Source of the DNA: Paenibacillus thalictri
GTDB lineage: Bacteria; Bacillota; Bacilli; Paenibacillales; NBRC-103111
DNA: 64,000 nt
Assembly (NCBI RefSeq): GCF_004307995.1
Contig: NZ_SIRE01000019.1
Span: forward strand, 1-64,000
Reading direction: 5' to 3'
The position numbers and the translations under genes are program-made. Below are positions 32,619 to 40,393 of this stretch, piece after piece. Positions within the stretch are counted from its first letter, which is position 1, and each line of letters opens with the position of its first letter. The notes under the pieces are model-generated. The model was given only the letters and a program-made list of their open reading frames with translations, searched no databases and had not been told where the DNA came from.

Positions 32619-32719
32619 CTTGTCAGCGTTTGACCGCGTTACGTTTATCATGAAATCCGCCCTGCGACAATACAATGAATCAACAAAGCGGAGGAATGTT
32701 TCGAACAGGAGGGCAACCG

Positions 32720-32923
32720 ATGCGTTATGAGCTGGTTCATTTGTTAAATCATGTGGAAGATGAACAAATGATTGCCGCGATGATCCACAATTTATCCCTC
32801 GACGATATCGAGACACTCATCATTCACCTCGATTACGCATCTTTCGAAGCGCGGGAACGCTGGCTGGGCCTGTTCACTCTGGAAACAACCGCCCCGAAAA
32901 GCAAAAAAGAGCCGGATTCATAA
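32720..32923 (+). CDS. small hypothetical protein
   Basis: A 67-residue acidic, helical protein (MRYELVHLLNHVEDEQMI, then LSLDDIETLIIHLDY) with a lysine-rich tail. The ATG at 32720 has a strong AGGAGGG site, which supports real translation; the frame is open 15 codons earlier without such a site. I do not recognise a family. It is the only plus-strand gene between metE and the LysR gene. Confidence 0.6.
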   Translation: MRYELVHLLNHVEDEQMIAAMIHNLSLDDIETLIIHLDYASFEARERWLGLFTLETTAPKSKKEPDS

Positions 32924-32952
32924 CCATCCGTGCTCCAATGTAACAACTGGTT

Positions 32953-33855
32953 TTATTGGGCGATCGCCTGCTTCAGGGCTTCGACGTAGGATGCTCCCAG
33001 CTTGGTCAGCACCGTATTTTTATGCGAGATCCAGCCGACATGAATCGTCTCCTCGCAATCCAATGGAACGGGAATAATTTCATTCCCGTTTAAGTCCGCG
33101 CTTAACACACCTGTCGATATCGTATATCCGTTTAATCCGATCAGCAAATTAAACAGCGTAGCCCGGTCGTTCACCCGGATGCTTTTATTATGGGACATCG
33201 TGCTCAAAATCTCTTCCGAGAAGTGGAACGAATTGTATTCTCCCTGATCGAAGGACAGGTACGGATACTGCTGGAGCTGTTCGATCGTCACGATTTTTTG
33301 ACCGGCCAGCGGATTACTAATGCTGACAAAAACATGAGGTTTGGCCGTAAACAAGCTGTTAAATTGCAAGTGGGAATCCTTAAGCAGCTTGTTGATTACA
33401 TTTTCGTTAAACTCGTTTACATATAAAATCCCGATTTCGCTCCGCAAACTGCGCACGTCTTCGATAATTTCATATGTCTTCGTTTCGCGCAAAGCCATTT
33501 CATATTCATCCAGCCCGTATTCTTGAACAAGACTGACAAACGCGTTTACGGCAAAAGCGTAATGCTGGGTGGAGACGGAAAAATGCTGCGGCGAAGGTTT
33601 GGCGTTGAGATAACGGCTTTCCAGCAATTCCGCTTGCTCGACCACCTGCCGCGCATAACTTAAAAATTCCACGCCTTCCTTCGACAACGTGATCCCTTTG
33701 TTAGACCTTTCAAATATCGTAAGCTGAAATTCCTCCTCCAAATCCCTGATGGCGTTGGAAAGGCTCGGCTGCGTAATAAACAACCTTTTGGCCGCTTCGT
33801 TAATGGAACCCCGGTTGGCGACCTCAATTACGTATTTCAGCTGCTGTAACGTCAA
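32953..33855 (-). CDS. LysR-family transcriptional regulator
   Basis: A 300-residue regulator. The N-terminal helix-turn-helix is LQQLKYVIEVANRGSINEAAKRLFITQPSLSNAIRDLEEEF, and the rest is a periplasmic-binding-protein-like effector domain. The best start is a TTG at 33855 with GGAGGGAGGG upstream; the frame is open 26 codons further but those residues are basic and unlike the family. It lies downstream of the B12-riboswitch-controlled ferredoxin gene (116 bp) and upstream of metE in the same direction, so control of methionine or sulfur metabolism (as by MetR/CmbR-like proteins) is possible but unproven. Confidence 0.85.
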   Translation of the reverse strand: MTLQQLKYVIEVANRGSINEAAKRLFITQPSLSNAIRDLEEEFQLTIFERSNKGITLSKEGVEFLSYARQVVEQAELLESRYLNAKPSPQHFSVSTQHYAFAVNAFVSLVQEYGLDEYEMALRETKTYEIIEDVRSLRSEIGILYVNEFNENVINKLLKDSHLQFNSLFTAKPHVFVSISNPLAGQKIVTIEQLQQYPYLSFDQGEYNSFHFSEEILSTMSHNKSIRVNDRATLFNLLIGLNGYTISTGVLSADLNGNEIIPVPLDCEETIHVGWISHKNTVLTKLGASYVEALKQAIAQ

Positions 33856-33971
33856 GGAAATCCCTCCCTCCTTTCTCATGCAATAAGTTAGTTCGGGCTC
33901 TCGCTGCTTCCGACGCGAGGTACGGCGGCACATGACCTCTTGATCGACTTTAACCTGATGTCCTACGATTG

Positions 33972-34355
33972 CTACGGTTTAGCCGTTGTTCGCCGCACGC
34001 CCTGCGCCCCGTTTCCCGTAGGGACAAAACGGTCCTGTTGATACGAATAGGCCATCTGTTCGCGCAGCGGATGTCCCTGCAGCAGGTGCTCCTTGACGAG
34101 CTGTCTCCCGGTTTCCGGGGTCATGCTTTTATACCAGATGCCCTCCGGATACACCGCAACGACACACGCGTCTTCGCAGCGGCCGTTGCACCTCGTTCTC
34201 GTAGTGTGAATTAAATCATCAGCGCCATGTAAGGCGATTTCCTCCCGGATGGCGAGCGTCACTTCATCCCCTTGCTTGCGCATGCAGCTGCCCCCGTTGC
34301 ATATGAATACATGATACCGGGTCCCCGATAAATCCCACGTTGCGATAAGACGCAC
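33972..34355 (-). CDS. (2Fe-2S) thioredoxin-like ferredoxin, CbiW-type
   Basis: A 127-residue protein. Cysteine spacing fits thioredoxin-fold 2Fe-2S ferredoxins: HVFICNGGSCMRKQG (C-x4-C) and TRTRCNGRCEDACVVAVYPEGIWY (C-x3-C-x3-C). Such proteins occur in cobalamin operons of Bacillus as CbiW, proposed to take part in corrin synthesis or iron-sulfur delivery. The cobalamin riboswitch and terminator directly upstream predict expression when B12 is scarce. It starts with GTG behind GGTGGGG. The C-terminal 25 residues are extended and basic. No other cob/cbi gene is in the window, so the partner pathway lies elsewhere. Confidence 0.8.
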   Translation of the reverse strand: MRLIATWDLSGTRYHVFICNGGSCMRKQGDEVTLAIREEIALHGADDLIHTTRTRCNGRCEDACVVAVYPEGIWYKSMTPETGRQLVKEHLLQGHPLREQMAYSYQQDRFVPTGNGAQGVRRTTAKP

Positions 34356-34397
34356 CTCATTTCCCCACCATATTGTGCAATAAAACTTGACCCAAAC

Positions 34398-34446
34398 AAA
34401 AAAAGAAGCATTCTCTGAGCTCCCGGAAAGTAGTCAGAAATGCTTC
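34398..34446 (-). terminator. terminator of the cobalamin riboswitch unit
   Basis: On the minus strand the arms GAAGCATTTCTGA and TCAGAGAATGCTTC enclose a 15-nt loop and are followed by seven T. It lies between the riboswitch and the ferredoxin gene, and its 5' arm contains the stop codon of the 30-codon ORF. Confidence 0.8.
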
Positions 34447-34526
34447 TTCACGAATAAAGTAACTGTGCGCGGCCTACCCGATTCCGGAGCAGCCAGGCCC
34501 ATTAAACCATGTTCAAGTGAGCACAT
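34434..34526 (-). CDS. 30-residue small ORF between cobalamin riboswitch and terminator
   Basis: The ATG at 34526 has a strong ribosome binding site (GGGAGGTGG, four bases before the start) right after the riboswitch aptamer. The encoded peptide starts MCSLEHGLMGLAA and ends TLFVKKHF. Its TGA stop lies in the 5' arm of the following terminator. A ribosome reaching this stop would cover the arm and could prevent termination, so this may be a leader peptide that couples B12 control of translation to readthrough. It could also be a small functional protein. I do not recognise a family. Confidence 0.5.
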   Translation of the reverse strand: MCSLEHGLMGLAAPESGRPRTVTLFVKKHF

Positions 34527-34569
34527 CCAACCACCTCCCTAGTTTCCCGTAGGTCAAACAGTGATGTTA

Positions 34570-34768
34570 AAATAGGCAGGTCTCCTGACTGAAGAGAATG
34601 CCTTCCATACCTTCCCGGGGAACGTCCCAGTGGTTTTATTGAAAGGGCCCAGCCTGTTCCGGCTGAATCTCTTGTACAGTGGCGGGTCCGTGTCGGATTG
34701 TAACCGAACTTCCCTTTTAAGCGGTAAAAGCCGCAGCAAACTTAAGCTTTTACACACACCTATTTCCC
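34570..34768 (-). promoter_or_regulatory. cobalamin (adenosylcobalamin) riboswitch
   Basis: On the minus strand all core elements are present: AAAAGGGAA, GGTTACAATCC, ACGGACCCGCCACTGT, CCACTGGG, GGGAAGG and the B12 box AGTCAGGAGACCTGCC, closed by ATAGGT/ACCTAT-type pairing. It lies upstream of the 30-codon ORF, a terminator and the 2Fe-2S ferredoxin gene. Cobalamin binding is expected to shut the unit off. Confidence 0.95.
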
Positions 34769-34790
34769 GTATTATGCGATTTGGCGTTTC

Positions 34791-34818
34791 AATATAATTC
34801 TAGAGTCGAGCGTGTCAA
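34791..34818 (-). promoter_or_regulatory. predicted sigma-A promoter of the cobalamin riboswitch unit
   Basis: On the minus strand TTGACA (34813-34818), a 16-bp spacer and TATATT (34791-34796) lie about 25 bp before the aptamer. Confidence 0.6.
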
Positions 34819-34900
34819 AAGTCAACGTGGAACGCTTAGCTTTGAGTTACCTGTCGACGATCATATCGCGCAGCTGTCAGTGTGTCTCCTACAAAAGAGA

Positions 34901-35494
34901 CTAGTCATTTAATCCCTTGCCGTCGAGGATTTGCTTCATATATTTTTCAACCCTGGATTCTCGGGTTTTGGATTGTTTCGGTTCGGAAAAATAAAGAAGA
35001 TATGCTCGTTGCCGTCCCGGCGTCAACGCTTCAAAAGCCTCTTTCAAAGCAGGCATTTCATCCAATTTCCTCTGAAATTCATCGGAAACCGCAAATTCCG
35101 TGTGCTTCTTGAAAGCGATTTCCTGGCCGGATTTCTCCACTTGAATCGCTTGATAAATATAGTCTTTCAAAATCGTCTCCATCGCAGCTATTTCTTCGGC
35201 ATGGGTGAACCGAATCTGTCGCGCGGCCTGCACATTCTCCGTTTGTTGGATTAGAATCCCATGGGTATCCTTTAGCAAAGCGCCTTTGTGAAACAGCAGC
35301 GCGCAATATTGTTTAAATCCATGGATTAAGACGATATTCTTATTTTTGTAAGTGTAACAAGGATGCATCCACTTAAATTCTTCAGTCAGCTCACAGTCAA
35401 GAACAATTTGCCTCAGCTTCACGTATTCTTCCTTCCACTTTGCAGCCTTACTTACAAATTCATCCACCTTGGGATTCAGTTTATTATCCGCCAT
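34901..35494 (-). CDS. YdeI/OmdA-family protein (DUF1801)
   Basis: A 197-residue protein. The N-terminal DUF1801 fold is LRQIVLDCELTEEFKWMHPCYTYKNKNIVLIHGFKQYCALLFHKG, and the C-terminal YdeI/OmdA region ends in EALTPGRQRAYLLYFSEPKQSKTRESRVEKYMKQILDGKG, a typical signature. Members affect resistance to cationic antimicrobial peptides or bacteriocins in some bacteria, though the biochemical role is unclear. The ATG at 35494 follows CGAGGTGG; the open frame runs 69 codons further without family similarity. It stands alone between the B12 unit and a repeat element. Confidence 0.85.
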   Translation of the reverse strand: MADNKLNPKVDEFVSKAAKWKEEYVKLRQIVLDCELTEEFKWMHPCYTYKNKNIVLIHGFKQYCALLFHKGALLKDTHGILIQQTENVQAARQIRFTHAEEIAAMETILKDYIYQAIQVEKSGQEIAFKKHTEFAVSDEFQRKLDEMPALKEAFEALTPGRQRAYLLYFSEPKQSKTRESRVEKYMKQILDGKGLND

Positions 35495-35641
35495 CAAAGA
35501 ACCACCTCGCTTCGAAGTATTCGACAAGCTGATCGTCGTTTGCATCTGGTATTGTTGACTGTACAGCTTTTCCCCATTTTGATATAAACAAATACAAAAA
35601 TCAATGACGCTATTATCCCTTAATCCAAACCGGCACAGCAA

Positions 35642-35844
35642 AAAAACTGCCGGATACGAGATGTGGCCGCTGAAAAAGCAAAAGCTGCATGAGCGAATCA
35701 TGCTTCCGATCGCGAATTTCTTGAATGTCCCTGCTTGCGGCAGGTGAAATCCGGGGACAAAAGCGAAAGCTGGCGCTTCTCCAGCATCATTTCGCTCACT
35801 TCGCTACTTTTTCAGCGGCCTCATAAAAGATCATGGCAGTTTTT
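35642..35844 (-). terminator. terminator interrupted by a repeat element
   Basis: AAAAACTGCC (35642-35651) and GGCAGTTTTT (35835-35844) are perfectly complementary over 10 bp with outer A and T runs, the mark of a Rho-independent terminator. Here it follows the minus-strand gene remnant at 35868. The 160-bp element lies between the arms. Confidence 0.7.
35663..35822. repeat. dispersed palindromic element, copy 3 (160 bp)
   Basis: The ends GTGGCCGCTGAAAAAG and CTTTTTCAGCGGCCTC are inverted repeats. Compensating changes (CACTG to CGCTG and CAGTG to CAGCG on the other side) keep the pairing relative to copies 1 and 2, which suggests that the structure matters or that the copies converted. It is about 11 bp shorter in the left half. 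The flanks ATACGAGAT (35654-35662) and ATAAAAGAT (35823-35831) match at 7 of 9. Confidence 0.75.
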
Positions 35845-35867
35845 CCATGCAGTTCTATACAAGCGAT

Positions 35868-36356
35868 TCAGTCGGTTAAATAGGAACGGAAAATTTTAGT
35901 CAAATTTTGCCCATGCTGCCCCCAAAAGATGTCGTGGGAAGCAAGCAATACGCCGTCCGGCAATTTGACGATCGACAGACTGGCCGTCGACCGGCCCGAG
36001 AAATTGTACGTATAGTCGTCGGGATGAATATAATTGACGACCACTCCCGGCACTTCTCCCGTACACGCCTTTCTTACCGGACTTTCCGCCAGCCGTTCGC
36101 TCGAGCCTTTCTTTAGCGCCTGAACGCTCATCTCGTAATCGATGCCGTTTTCCAACCCCTCCAGCAAGAACGATGACGTCTCCCCCGGCAGTTGATAGGA
36201 TTGAACTGCAGTAGGTTCTGCCCCGGCCGTCAGCTTAACCTCATAGACCAGTTGATCGGAGCTGCATGCTCCTTCGTATTTCCAGTCGAGCTGCAGTCCC
36301 TTTAACAAATGTAAAAACAATTTGTAAAAACAAAAAAACGGCCCGAAAGAAGGCAC
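35868..36356 (-). pseudogene. remnant of a fibronectin-III/sialidase-like exported protein
   Basis: From about residue 20 the frame reads as a piece of a larger protein. A fibronectin type III-like segment comes first (LDWKYEGACSSDQLVYEVKL, then LENGIDYEMSVQALKKG). It is followed by the beginning of a sialidase-type propeller (GRSTASLSIVKLPDGVLLASHDIFWGQHGQNLTKIFRS), which stops after only one blade. The apparent start lies inside the terminator of the upstream Rieske gene, so the true N-terminus and promoter are missing as well. Both ends are therefore truncated. The intact ancestor was probably a cell-surface or secreted glycan-active protein. Confidence 0.6.
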
Positions 36357-36382
36357 TTGTCAAGTGTCCTTCTTTCGGGCCG
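36339..36382 (-). terminator. strong Rho-independent terminator after the first Rieske gene
   Basis: GGCCCGAAAGAAGG and CCTTCTTTCGGGCC arms, with CACTTG/CAAGTG extending the stem, are followed on the minus strand by GTTTTTTTGTTTTTAC. Confidence 0.9.
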
Positions 36383-36493
36383 CCGTTGGAAAACCTGCGG
36401 ATTCGGCCGGCTGCCGCGTTGCGCCGCAACGCGACCTTGAAATTCGCTCGCATTGGAAAATTGCGACGTCGGCATCTTAACTCGCCATTCGAA

Positions 36494-36913
36494 TCACATA
36501 CGCACGATCACGGAGCCTTCTTCGACGGAAACGCCAAACATTTCAACAGTAACTTCGTACGACATGGTGCGGGTTGCCGGATCAACGATCATACATCCGG
36601 TCTTAATGTCGAATTCCCACTGATGCCACGGGCAACGGACGATCTCGCCCTCACGTTCGTAAGCGAAATGCCCGGGGCCGCTGGATACAACCAGCGGTTT
36701 GGTCAAACCTTTGCACAACTCCGCGCCTTGATGCGGACAAATGTTGCGCAGCGCATAAAACTGGCCGCCGACATTGTATACGCCGATGCTGCGGCCCCCC
36801 GCCTCCACCAGCTTGTGGGAACCGGGGGCGATTTCCGACACTTTGGCTACAGCGTATTTGTGCTTCTCCGGCGCAGCAGCCGCAGTTTGCTTCATCTGAG
36901 CAGGCTGCGTCAT
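36494..36913 (-). CDS. Rieske (2Fe-2S) ferredoxin-like protein, copy 1
   Basis: A 139-residue soluble Rieske-domain protein. The cluster ligands are Cys59 and His61 in NICPHQGAELC and Cys94 and His97 in VRCPWHQWEFD, the C-x-H / C-x2-H pattern of oxygenase-type Rieske proteins. The first 17 residues are an Ala/Gln-rich linker. No Rieske oxygenase alpha subunit or reductase lies in the window, so its electron partners are unknown. It overlaps the amidohydrolase gene upstream by 4 bp (ATGA), so the two are translated together. A similar pair, with the gene order reversed, lies at 52.6-54.1 kb. Confidence 0.88.
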   Translation of the reverse strand: MTQPAQMKQTAAAAPEKHKYAVAKVSEIAPGSHKLVEAGGRSIGVYNVGGQFYALRNICPHQGAELCKGLTKPLVVSSGPGHFAYEREGEIVRCPWHQWEFDIKTGCMIVDPATRTMSYEVTVEMFGVSVEEGSVIVRM

Positions 36914-38046
36914 GACGGCTCACCCGCCCTTTCGGACTTTCTCGCCGGCAGTCCGTAAATATTGGCCGCATTGCGGTAATATACGCGGTCCCACAACTCA
37001 TCATCCAGCTTCGGCAGCGCTTTAAGCGGCGAATCGAAGTCCCAATGCGGATAATCGCTGCAATACATCATCGTATCTTTGGCAAAAATGCTGGCCATCA
37101 TCTGGTCAAACACTGCGCGGTTTGGCGTCATTTCGATCGGCTGGGTCGTCACGCGCATATGATCGCGGAAATATTCGCTGGGCAACTTCCTCACCCAAGG
37201 CGTCTGTACACGCAGCGCTTTCCAATCCTGATCGAGCCGCCATAAATACGGGGCGATCCAGAATACACCCGCCTCCTGCAGCACCACCTTCAGCGTCGGG
37301 AAACGTTCGAACACGCCTTCAAAAATAAAGCTGGCCAAATGCGCCATCATCACCTGCGGACGAGACGCCCGCGATTCAATGTAATGCGTCACATGCCCCG
37401 CGCCGGTCGGCGGGCCGTTGACTCCGCTGCCTTCATTGCCTACGTGGATCGTAAAAGGCAGGTTATGGCGAACACACGCCTCGTAAATCGGATAATAATA
37501 CCGGTTGCCGTATGGAAATATCGCCCCGTTGGACACAAGCACCTGCGCGAAATCGCTGCGCCCGCCGACCCGGTCGATTTCTTTGGCCGACAATAGCGGA
37601 TCCTGCTTCGGGATCATCACCGACCCTTTTAGCCGGCTGTCCTGCGACAGCCAATGCTCGATCGTATAATCGTTCACCGCGCTGCACAAGGCCGCTGCGT
37701 AATCGTGATTGATCGTATTGTGCATGCCCGAGCCTTCCCCGGTCAATATGCCGTATTCCACATGATTCGGATCAAGATGATGCCGCTGCATGTAACTTAA
37801 GCTGCTCCCGGCCGGTCCGCCTTCGGGCGGGAAGGAATCGACCATGCGTCCGCCGACGCCGCCGTTAAAATGCATGCCTCCCGGCAGCGCGTTGCCGTAG
37901 GTCTCGACAAGCTCGCGGTATTCACGTGCCAAATACGGCCTGATGACATCCATGCCCGTATAATGGTGGATATCGCAGTCAATAATGGAACGCTTCAGCT
38001 TTGGACGTACAACGGCCGAAGAAGGGACAGCTTCCGCTTGATTCAT
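36910..38046 (-). CDS. amidohydrolase-family metal-dependent hydrolase/decarboxylase, copy 1
   Basis: A 378-residue TIM-barrel protein of the amidohydro_2 group, which includes ACMS decarboxylase and gamma-resorcylate decarboxylase. Likely metal ligands are visible: D-I-H in IIDCDIHHY near residue 26, the His of LPFTIHVGNEG, and the Asp of MMYCSDYPHWDFDSP near the end. The first motif has a single useful His rather than H-x-H, as in the decarboxylase-like branch. The partner is the Rieske protein encoded next with a 4-bp overlap. An AraC regulator lies upstream. The substrate is unknown. The second copy in the window shares the SDYPHWDFD motif and the general layout. Confidence 0.85.
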   Translation of the reverse strand: MNQAEAVPSSAVVRPKLKRSIIDCDIHHYTGMDVIRPYLAREYRELVETYGNALPGGMHFNGGVGGRMVDSFPPEGGPAGSSLSYMQRHHLDPNHVEYGILTGEGSGMHNTINHDYAAALCSAVNDYTIEHWLSQDSRLKGSVMIPKQDPLLSAKEIDRVGGRSDFAQVLVSNGAIFPYGNRYYYPIYEACVRHNLPFTIHVGNEGSGVNGPPTGAGHVTHYIESRASRPQVMMAHLASFIFEGVFERFPTLKVVLQEAGVFWIAPYLWRLDQDWKALRVQTPWVRKLPSEYFRDHMRVTTQPIEMTPNRAVFDQMMASIFAKDTMMYCSDYPHWDFDSPLKALPKLDDELWDRVYYRNAANIYGLPARKSERAGEPS

Positions 38047-38177
38047 CGTTTTTCCCCCAAACTAATGATATAATCGCGGTTTTTGCAACCGCTTTAAGGT
38101 TTACAAGCTCATTATAATGGGGGGGAGCGACAAAAGATTGCCGATATTTGACAAGATTCTATTCAATAATTGACCAA

Positions 38178-39071
38178 TTAAGCTTGCGTTAGCTGACGTT
38201 GGCGGTAAGTGGACGGCGTTTCCTCGGTAAGCGCTTTAAAATGGCGGCTGAAATGGGACGATGAAGGGAACCCGATCATATAAGCGATATCCGAAATCGA
38301 TGTATCCGGCGCTTCGCGCAGCAGCCGCTTGCCTTCCGCCACCCGCTGAAGCAGCACATATTGATAAAAGCTGATGTTCATTTCCTTCGTAAAGCTTCGC
38401 GTCAAATACTCCTCGCTGACCGCAAACCGTTTGGCCACCGATTTTAAAGTGAGCTCTTCGCCTAAGTTGCTGCACACAAAATCGGAGATCAGCTGCACTA
38501 GATCGTTTTTGCGGCTTTTGGTCGGGAACGTTTCCGCCCCCCCGGGAGTGGCCGAGCTCCGTTGAAGAAACGCCGTAACTTGCAGCACATACGCAAGCGC
38601 CATCCGTTCCCACCCGATCTCCCTGTCCGTCAGCTCGTGCCGCAATCCCGCGCACAACTCCTCCATGTGCTGGAACTGCTTCGGATTCAACGAGAAGCTG
38701 AGACACGAATCTTCCGGTACCCATGCAAAATCAATCAGCCGGTGCAGAGCCGGAAGCATGCCCTGATCGTCCCCGCTTTGGTGCACGCAAATGACCGTGC
38801 GTTTATACGACGAGTTGGAGATCATCTGATGCGGCACGGTACCCCGGAAAACAAGCACGGAACGTGGCGATTGCAGTAAAATTTGGCGGCCGACAACCAT
38901 CGTGCCGTCCCCCTCCTGCGTCATATGAATTTCCACACCCGGCTGATAGTGGAAATTCGTCCCTTTTCTCCACTCGTTGCTGACCAGCATAATGGGAAAC
39001 CGGTTCAGCGTATTTTCGATGCCTTCATTCCATTCAAGCCGATCATTATTGATGAAACCTCTCATGTCCAT
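38178..39071 (-). CDS. AraC-family transcriptional regulator
   Basis: A 297-residue regulator. The N-terminal part is a cupin-like sensor (FHYQPGVEIHMTQEGDGTMVVGRQ). The C-terminal part holds two helix-turn-helix motifs (LTLKSVAKRFAVSEEYLTRSFTKE and TSISDIAYMIGFPSSSHFSRHFKALTEETPSTYRQ), the standard AraC signature. It is encoded 131 bp upstream of the first amidohydrolase/Rieske pair in the same direction and is the best candidate for its activator. The likely effector is a small carbohydrate or organic acid. Confidence 0.88.
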   Translation of the reverse strand: MDMRGFINNDRLEWNEGIENTLNRFPIMLVSNEWRKGTNFHYQPGVEIHMTQEGDGTMVVGRQILLQSPRSVLVFRGTVPHQMISNSSYKRTVICVHQSGDDQGMLPALHRLIDFAWVPEDSCLSFSLNPKQFQHMEELCAGLRHELTDREIGWERMALAYVLQVTAFLQRSSATPGGAETFPTKSRKNDLVQLISDFVCSNLGEELTLKSVAKRFAVSEEYLTRSFTKEMNISFYQYVLLQRVAEGKRLLREAPDTSISDIAYMIGFPSSSHFSRHFKALTEETPSTYRQRQLTQA

Positions 39072-39177
39072 ATGCCGCTCCCGCTATTTGTTCCATGGTA
39101 TGGATAAAACGTTCCTTCTCATTATACTGCAAATAGGCACCGGGAGATGAGCTTTATTAAGTTCTTTTCTTATTAAG

Positions 39178-39765
39178 TTAAGTCGCAACCGCTTTGAAGT
39201 AGCGATAAATCCGCTCCAGCTTCTTCTGCTGTTTTCCTTGAGGTTTTTCCATATGCCCAAATTCGAAAAAAGTTACTTTTCTTATGCCCACATAGCGGAA
39301 AAGCGCCTTCCGCATCAGCGTTTTGTGCGCATTGTTCAGCCAGAACAGCGGATATAAAGGCGGACCTTTCATCGTCGATACACATACCACCGTCTTGCCT
39401 TTCAGCAGCCCTTCCGGCAGCAAGCCGCCATTGTCGCGGTATGCGAAATTGGATGCAAACATGCGGTCGATATAACCAAGCAGCATGGCGGGAGGACGCC
39501 CCCACCAGATCGGATAAACAAAGACGATTTTGTCGGCCCAGAGCAGCTGATTGCGGTACGTTTCCAACTCGGGATCGCGGTGCATGTCTCTTCTTCGCTT
39601 CCGTTCATTAAAAACAAGCAGCGGATCAAACGTTTCCGCGTACAGATCAACAACCTGAACCTCCTCTACGTGGTCATTTTCGCTTAGGCCTTGGATCGTT
39701 TTTTGCAAAAAAGCGTGGCATAAACTTTGATGATTCGGATGCGTATAGATGACAAGGGTTTTCAT
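39178..39765 (-). CDS. NAD(P)H-dependent oxidoreductase (flavodoxin-like fold, KefF/MdaB type)
   Basis: A 195-residue flavoprotein. It begins MKTLVIYTHPNHQSLCHAFLQKTIQGL (FMN phosphate loop) and has the typical VFVYPIWWGRPPAMLLGYIDRMF segment and GLLKGKTVVCVSTMKGPP. Such enzymes reduce quinones or nitroaromatics by two electrons and protect against electrophiles. It is divergent from a MarR regulator with palindromic sites between them, which suggests quinone- or phenol-inducible control. Confidence 0.87.
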   Translation of the reverse strand: MKTLVIYTHPNHQSLCHAFLQKTIQGLSENDHVEEVQVVDLYAETFDPLLVFNERKRRRDMHRDPELETYRNQLLWADKIVFVYPIWWGRPPAMLLGYIDRMFASNFAYRDNGGLLPEGLLKGKTVVCVSTMKGPPLYPLFWLNNAHKTLMRKALFRYVGIRKVTFFEFGHMEKPQGKQQKKLERIYRYFKAVAT

Positions 39766-39777
39766 ATGGCACCTTCT

Positions 39778-39847
39778 TTGTTATCATTTGATAACAAGGT
39801 AACATGTCTGTAAAATAGTTGTCAATAGATAATTGTTTTTTGACAAC
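39778..39847. promoter_or_regulatory. candidate MarR operators in the oxidoreductase/MarR divergent region
   Basis: TTGTTATC-attt-GATAACAA (39778-39797) is a perfect 8-4-8 palindrome. GTTGTCAA (39818-39825) and TTGACAAC (39840-39847) form a second perfect pair. Both lie between the divergent start codons. Confidence 0.6.
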
Positions 39848-39872
39848 AAACAACAAGGAAGGATGGTTCGAA

Positions 39873-40307
39873 TTGGAAACAAAAGAAATCGTGTTCAGGC
39901 AGTTAACTGCTGTCATCGCGTCAGCGCATCAGCTTCATTACGAAATGTTGAAGGATGTGCCTTTGGACGACTTGACGCCGCTTCAATATGAAATTATGGA
40001 GTTTCTTTGGGTCAAGCAGCCGCAAACCTTAAGTCAAATCAGCGAATGCAAAGGCATCTCGATGCCAAACACAAGCCGGGAGATCAAGAGGCTTAGCGAA
40101 CTCGGATTTTGTCAAAAACTCGAAGACCGGGAAGACCGCAGAAAACAGCATATTCATCTGACCGAGCTTGGCGAAAAGAGAATGTCCGCGGTGTTTGACC
40201 ATATGAGAGAGCACTTTTATCGCCGGATAAGGGGAATCCCAGAGGACAAGTTAGGCGAGGTTTCCGCAGCGATGGCGCTGCTCGAATCGACGATTCTTCG
40301 TGTCTGA
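39873..40307 (+). CDS. MarR-family transcriptional regulator
   Basis: A 144-residue winged-helix protein. The DNA-binding part reads PLQYEIMEFLWVKQPQTLSQISECKGISMPNTSREIKRLSELGF, followed by the wing EDREDRRKQHIHLTELGEK. I chose the TTG at 39873 because AAGGAAGG lies upstream; an ATG 18 codons earlier lies within the operator region. It is divergent from a quinone-reductase-type gene and probably represses it. It is likely redox- or phenol-responsive. Confidence 0.83.
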   Translation: METKEIVFRQLTAVIASAHQLHYEMLKDVPLDDLTPLQYEIMEFLWVKQPQTLSQISECKGISMPNTSREIKRLSELGFCQKLEDREDRRKQHIHLTELGEKRMSAVFDHMREHFYRRIRGIPEDKLGEVSAAMALLESTILRV

Positions 40308-40393
40308 GCGGCAGCTAGCAAAATCGATTCATTCATAGTACACTGAATTTAATTTTAAAGCGGCTTCTTTGAATCAAAAGGGGAGTTTTCACA

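Noticed and set aside
34554..34757. 67-codon frame on the minus strand
   Set aside because: It is the cobalamin riboswitch read as codons; conserved RNA elements fill the whole stretch.
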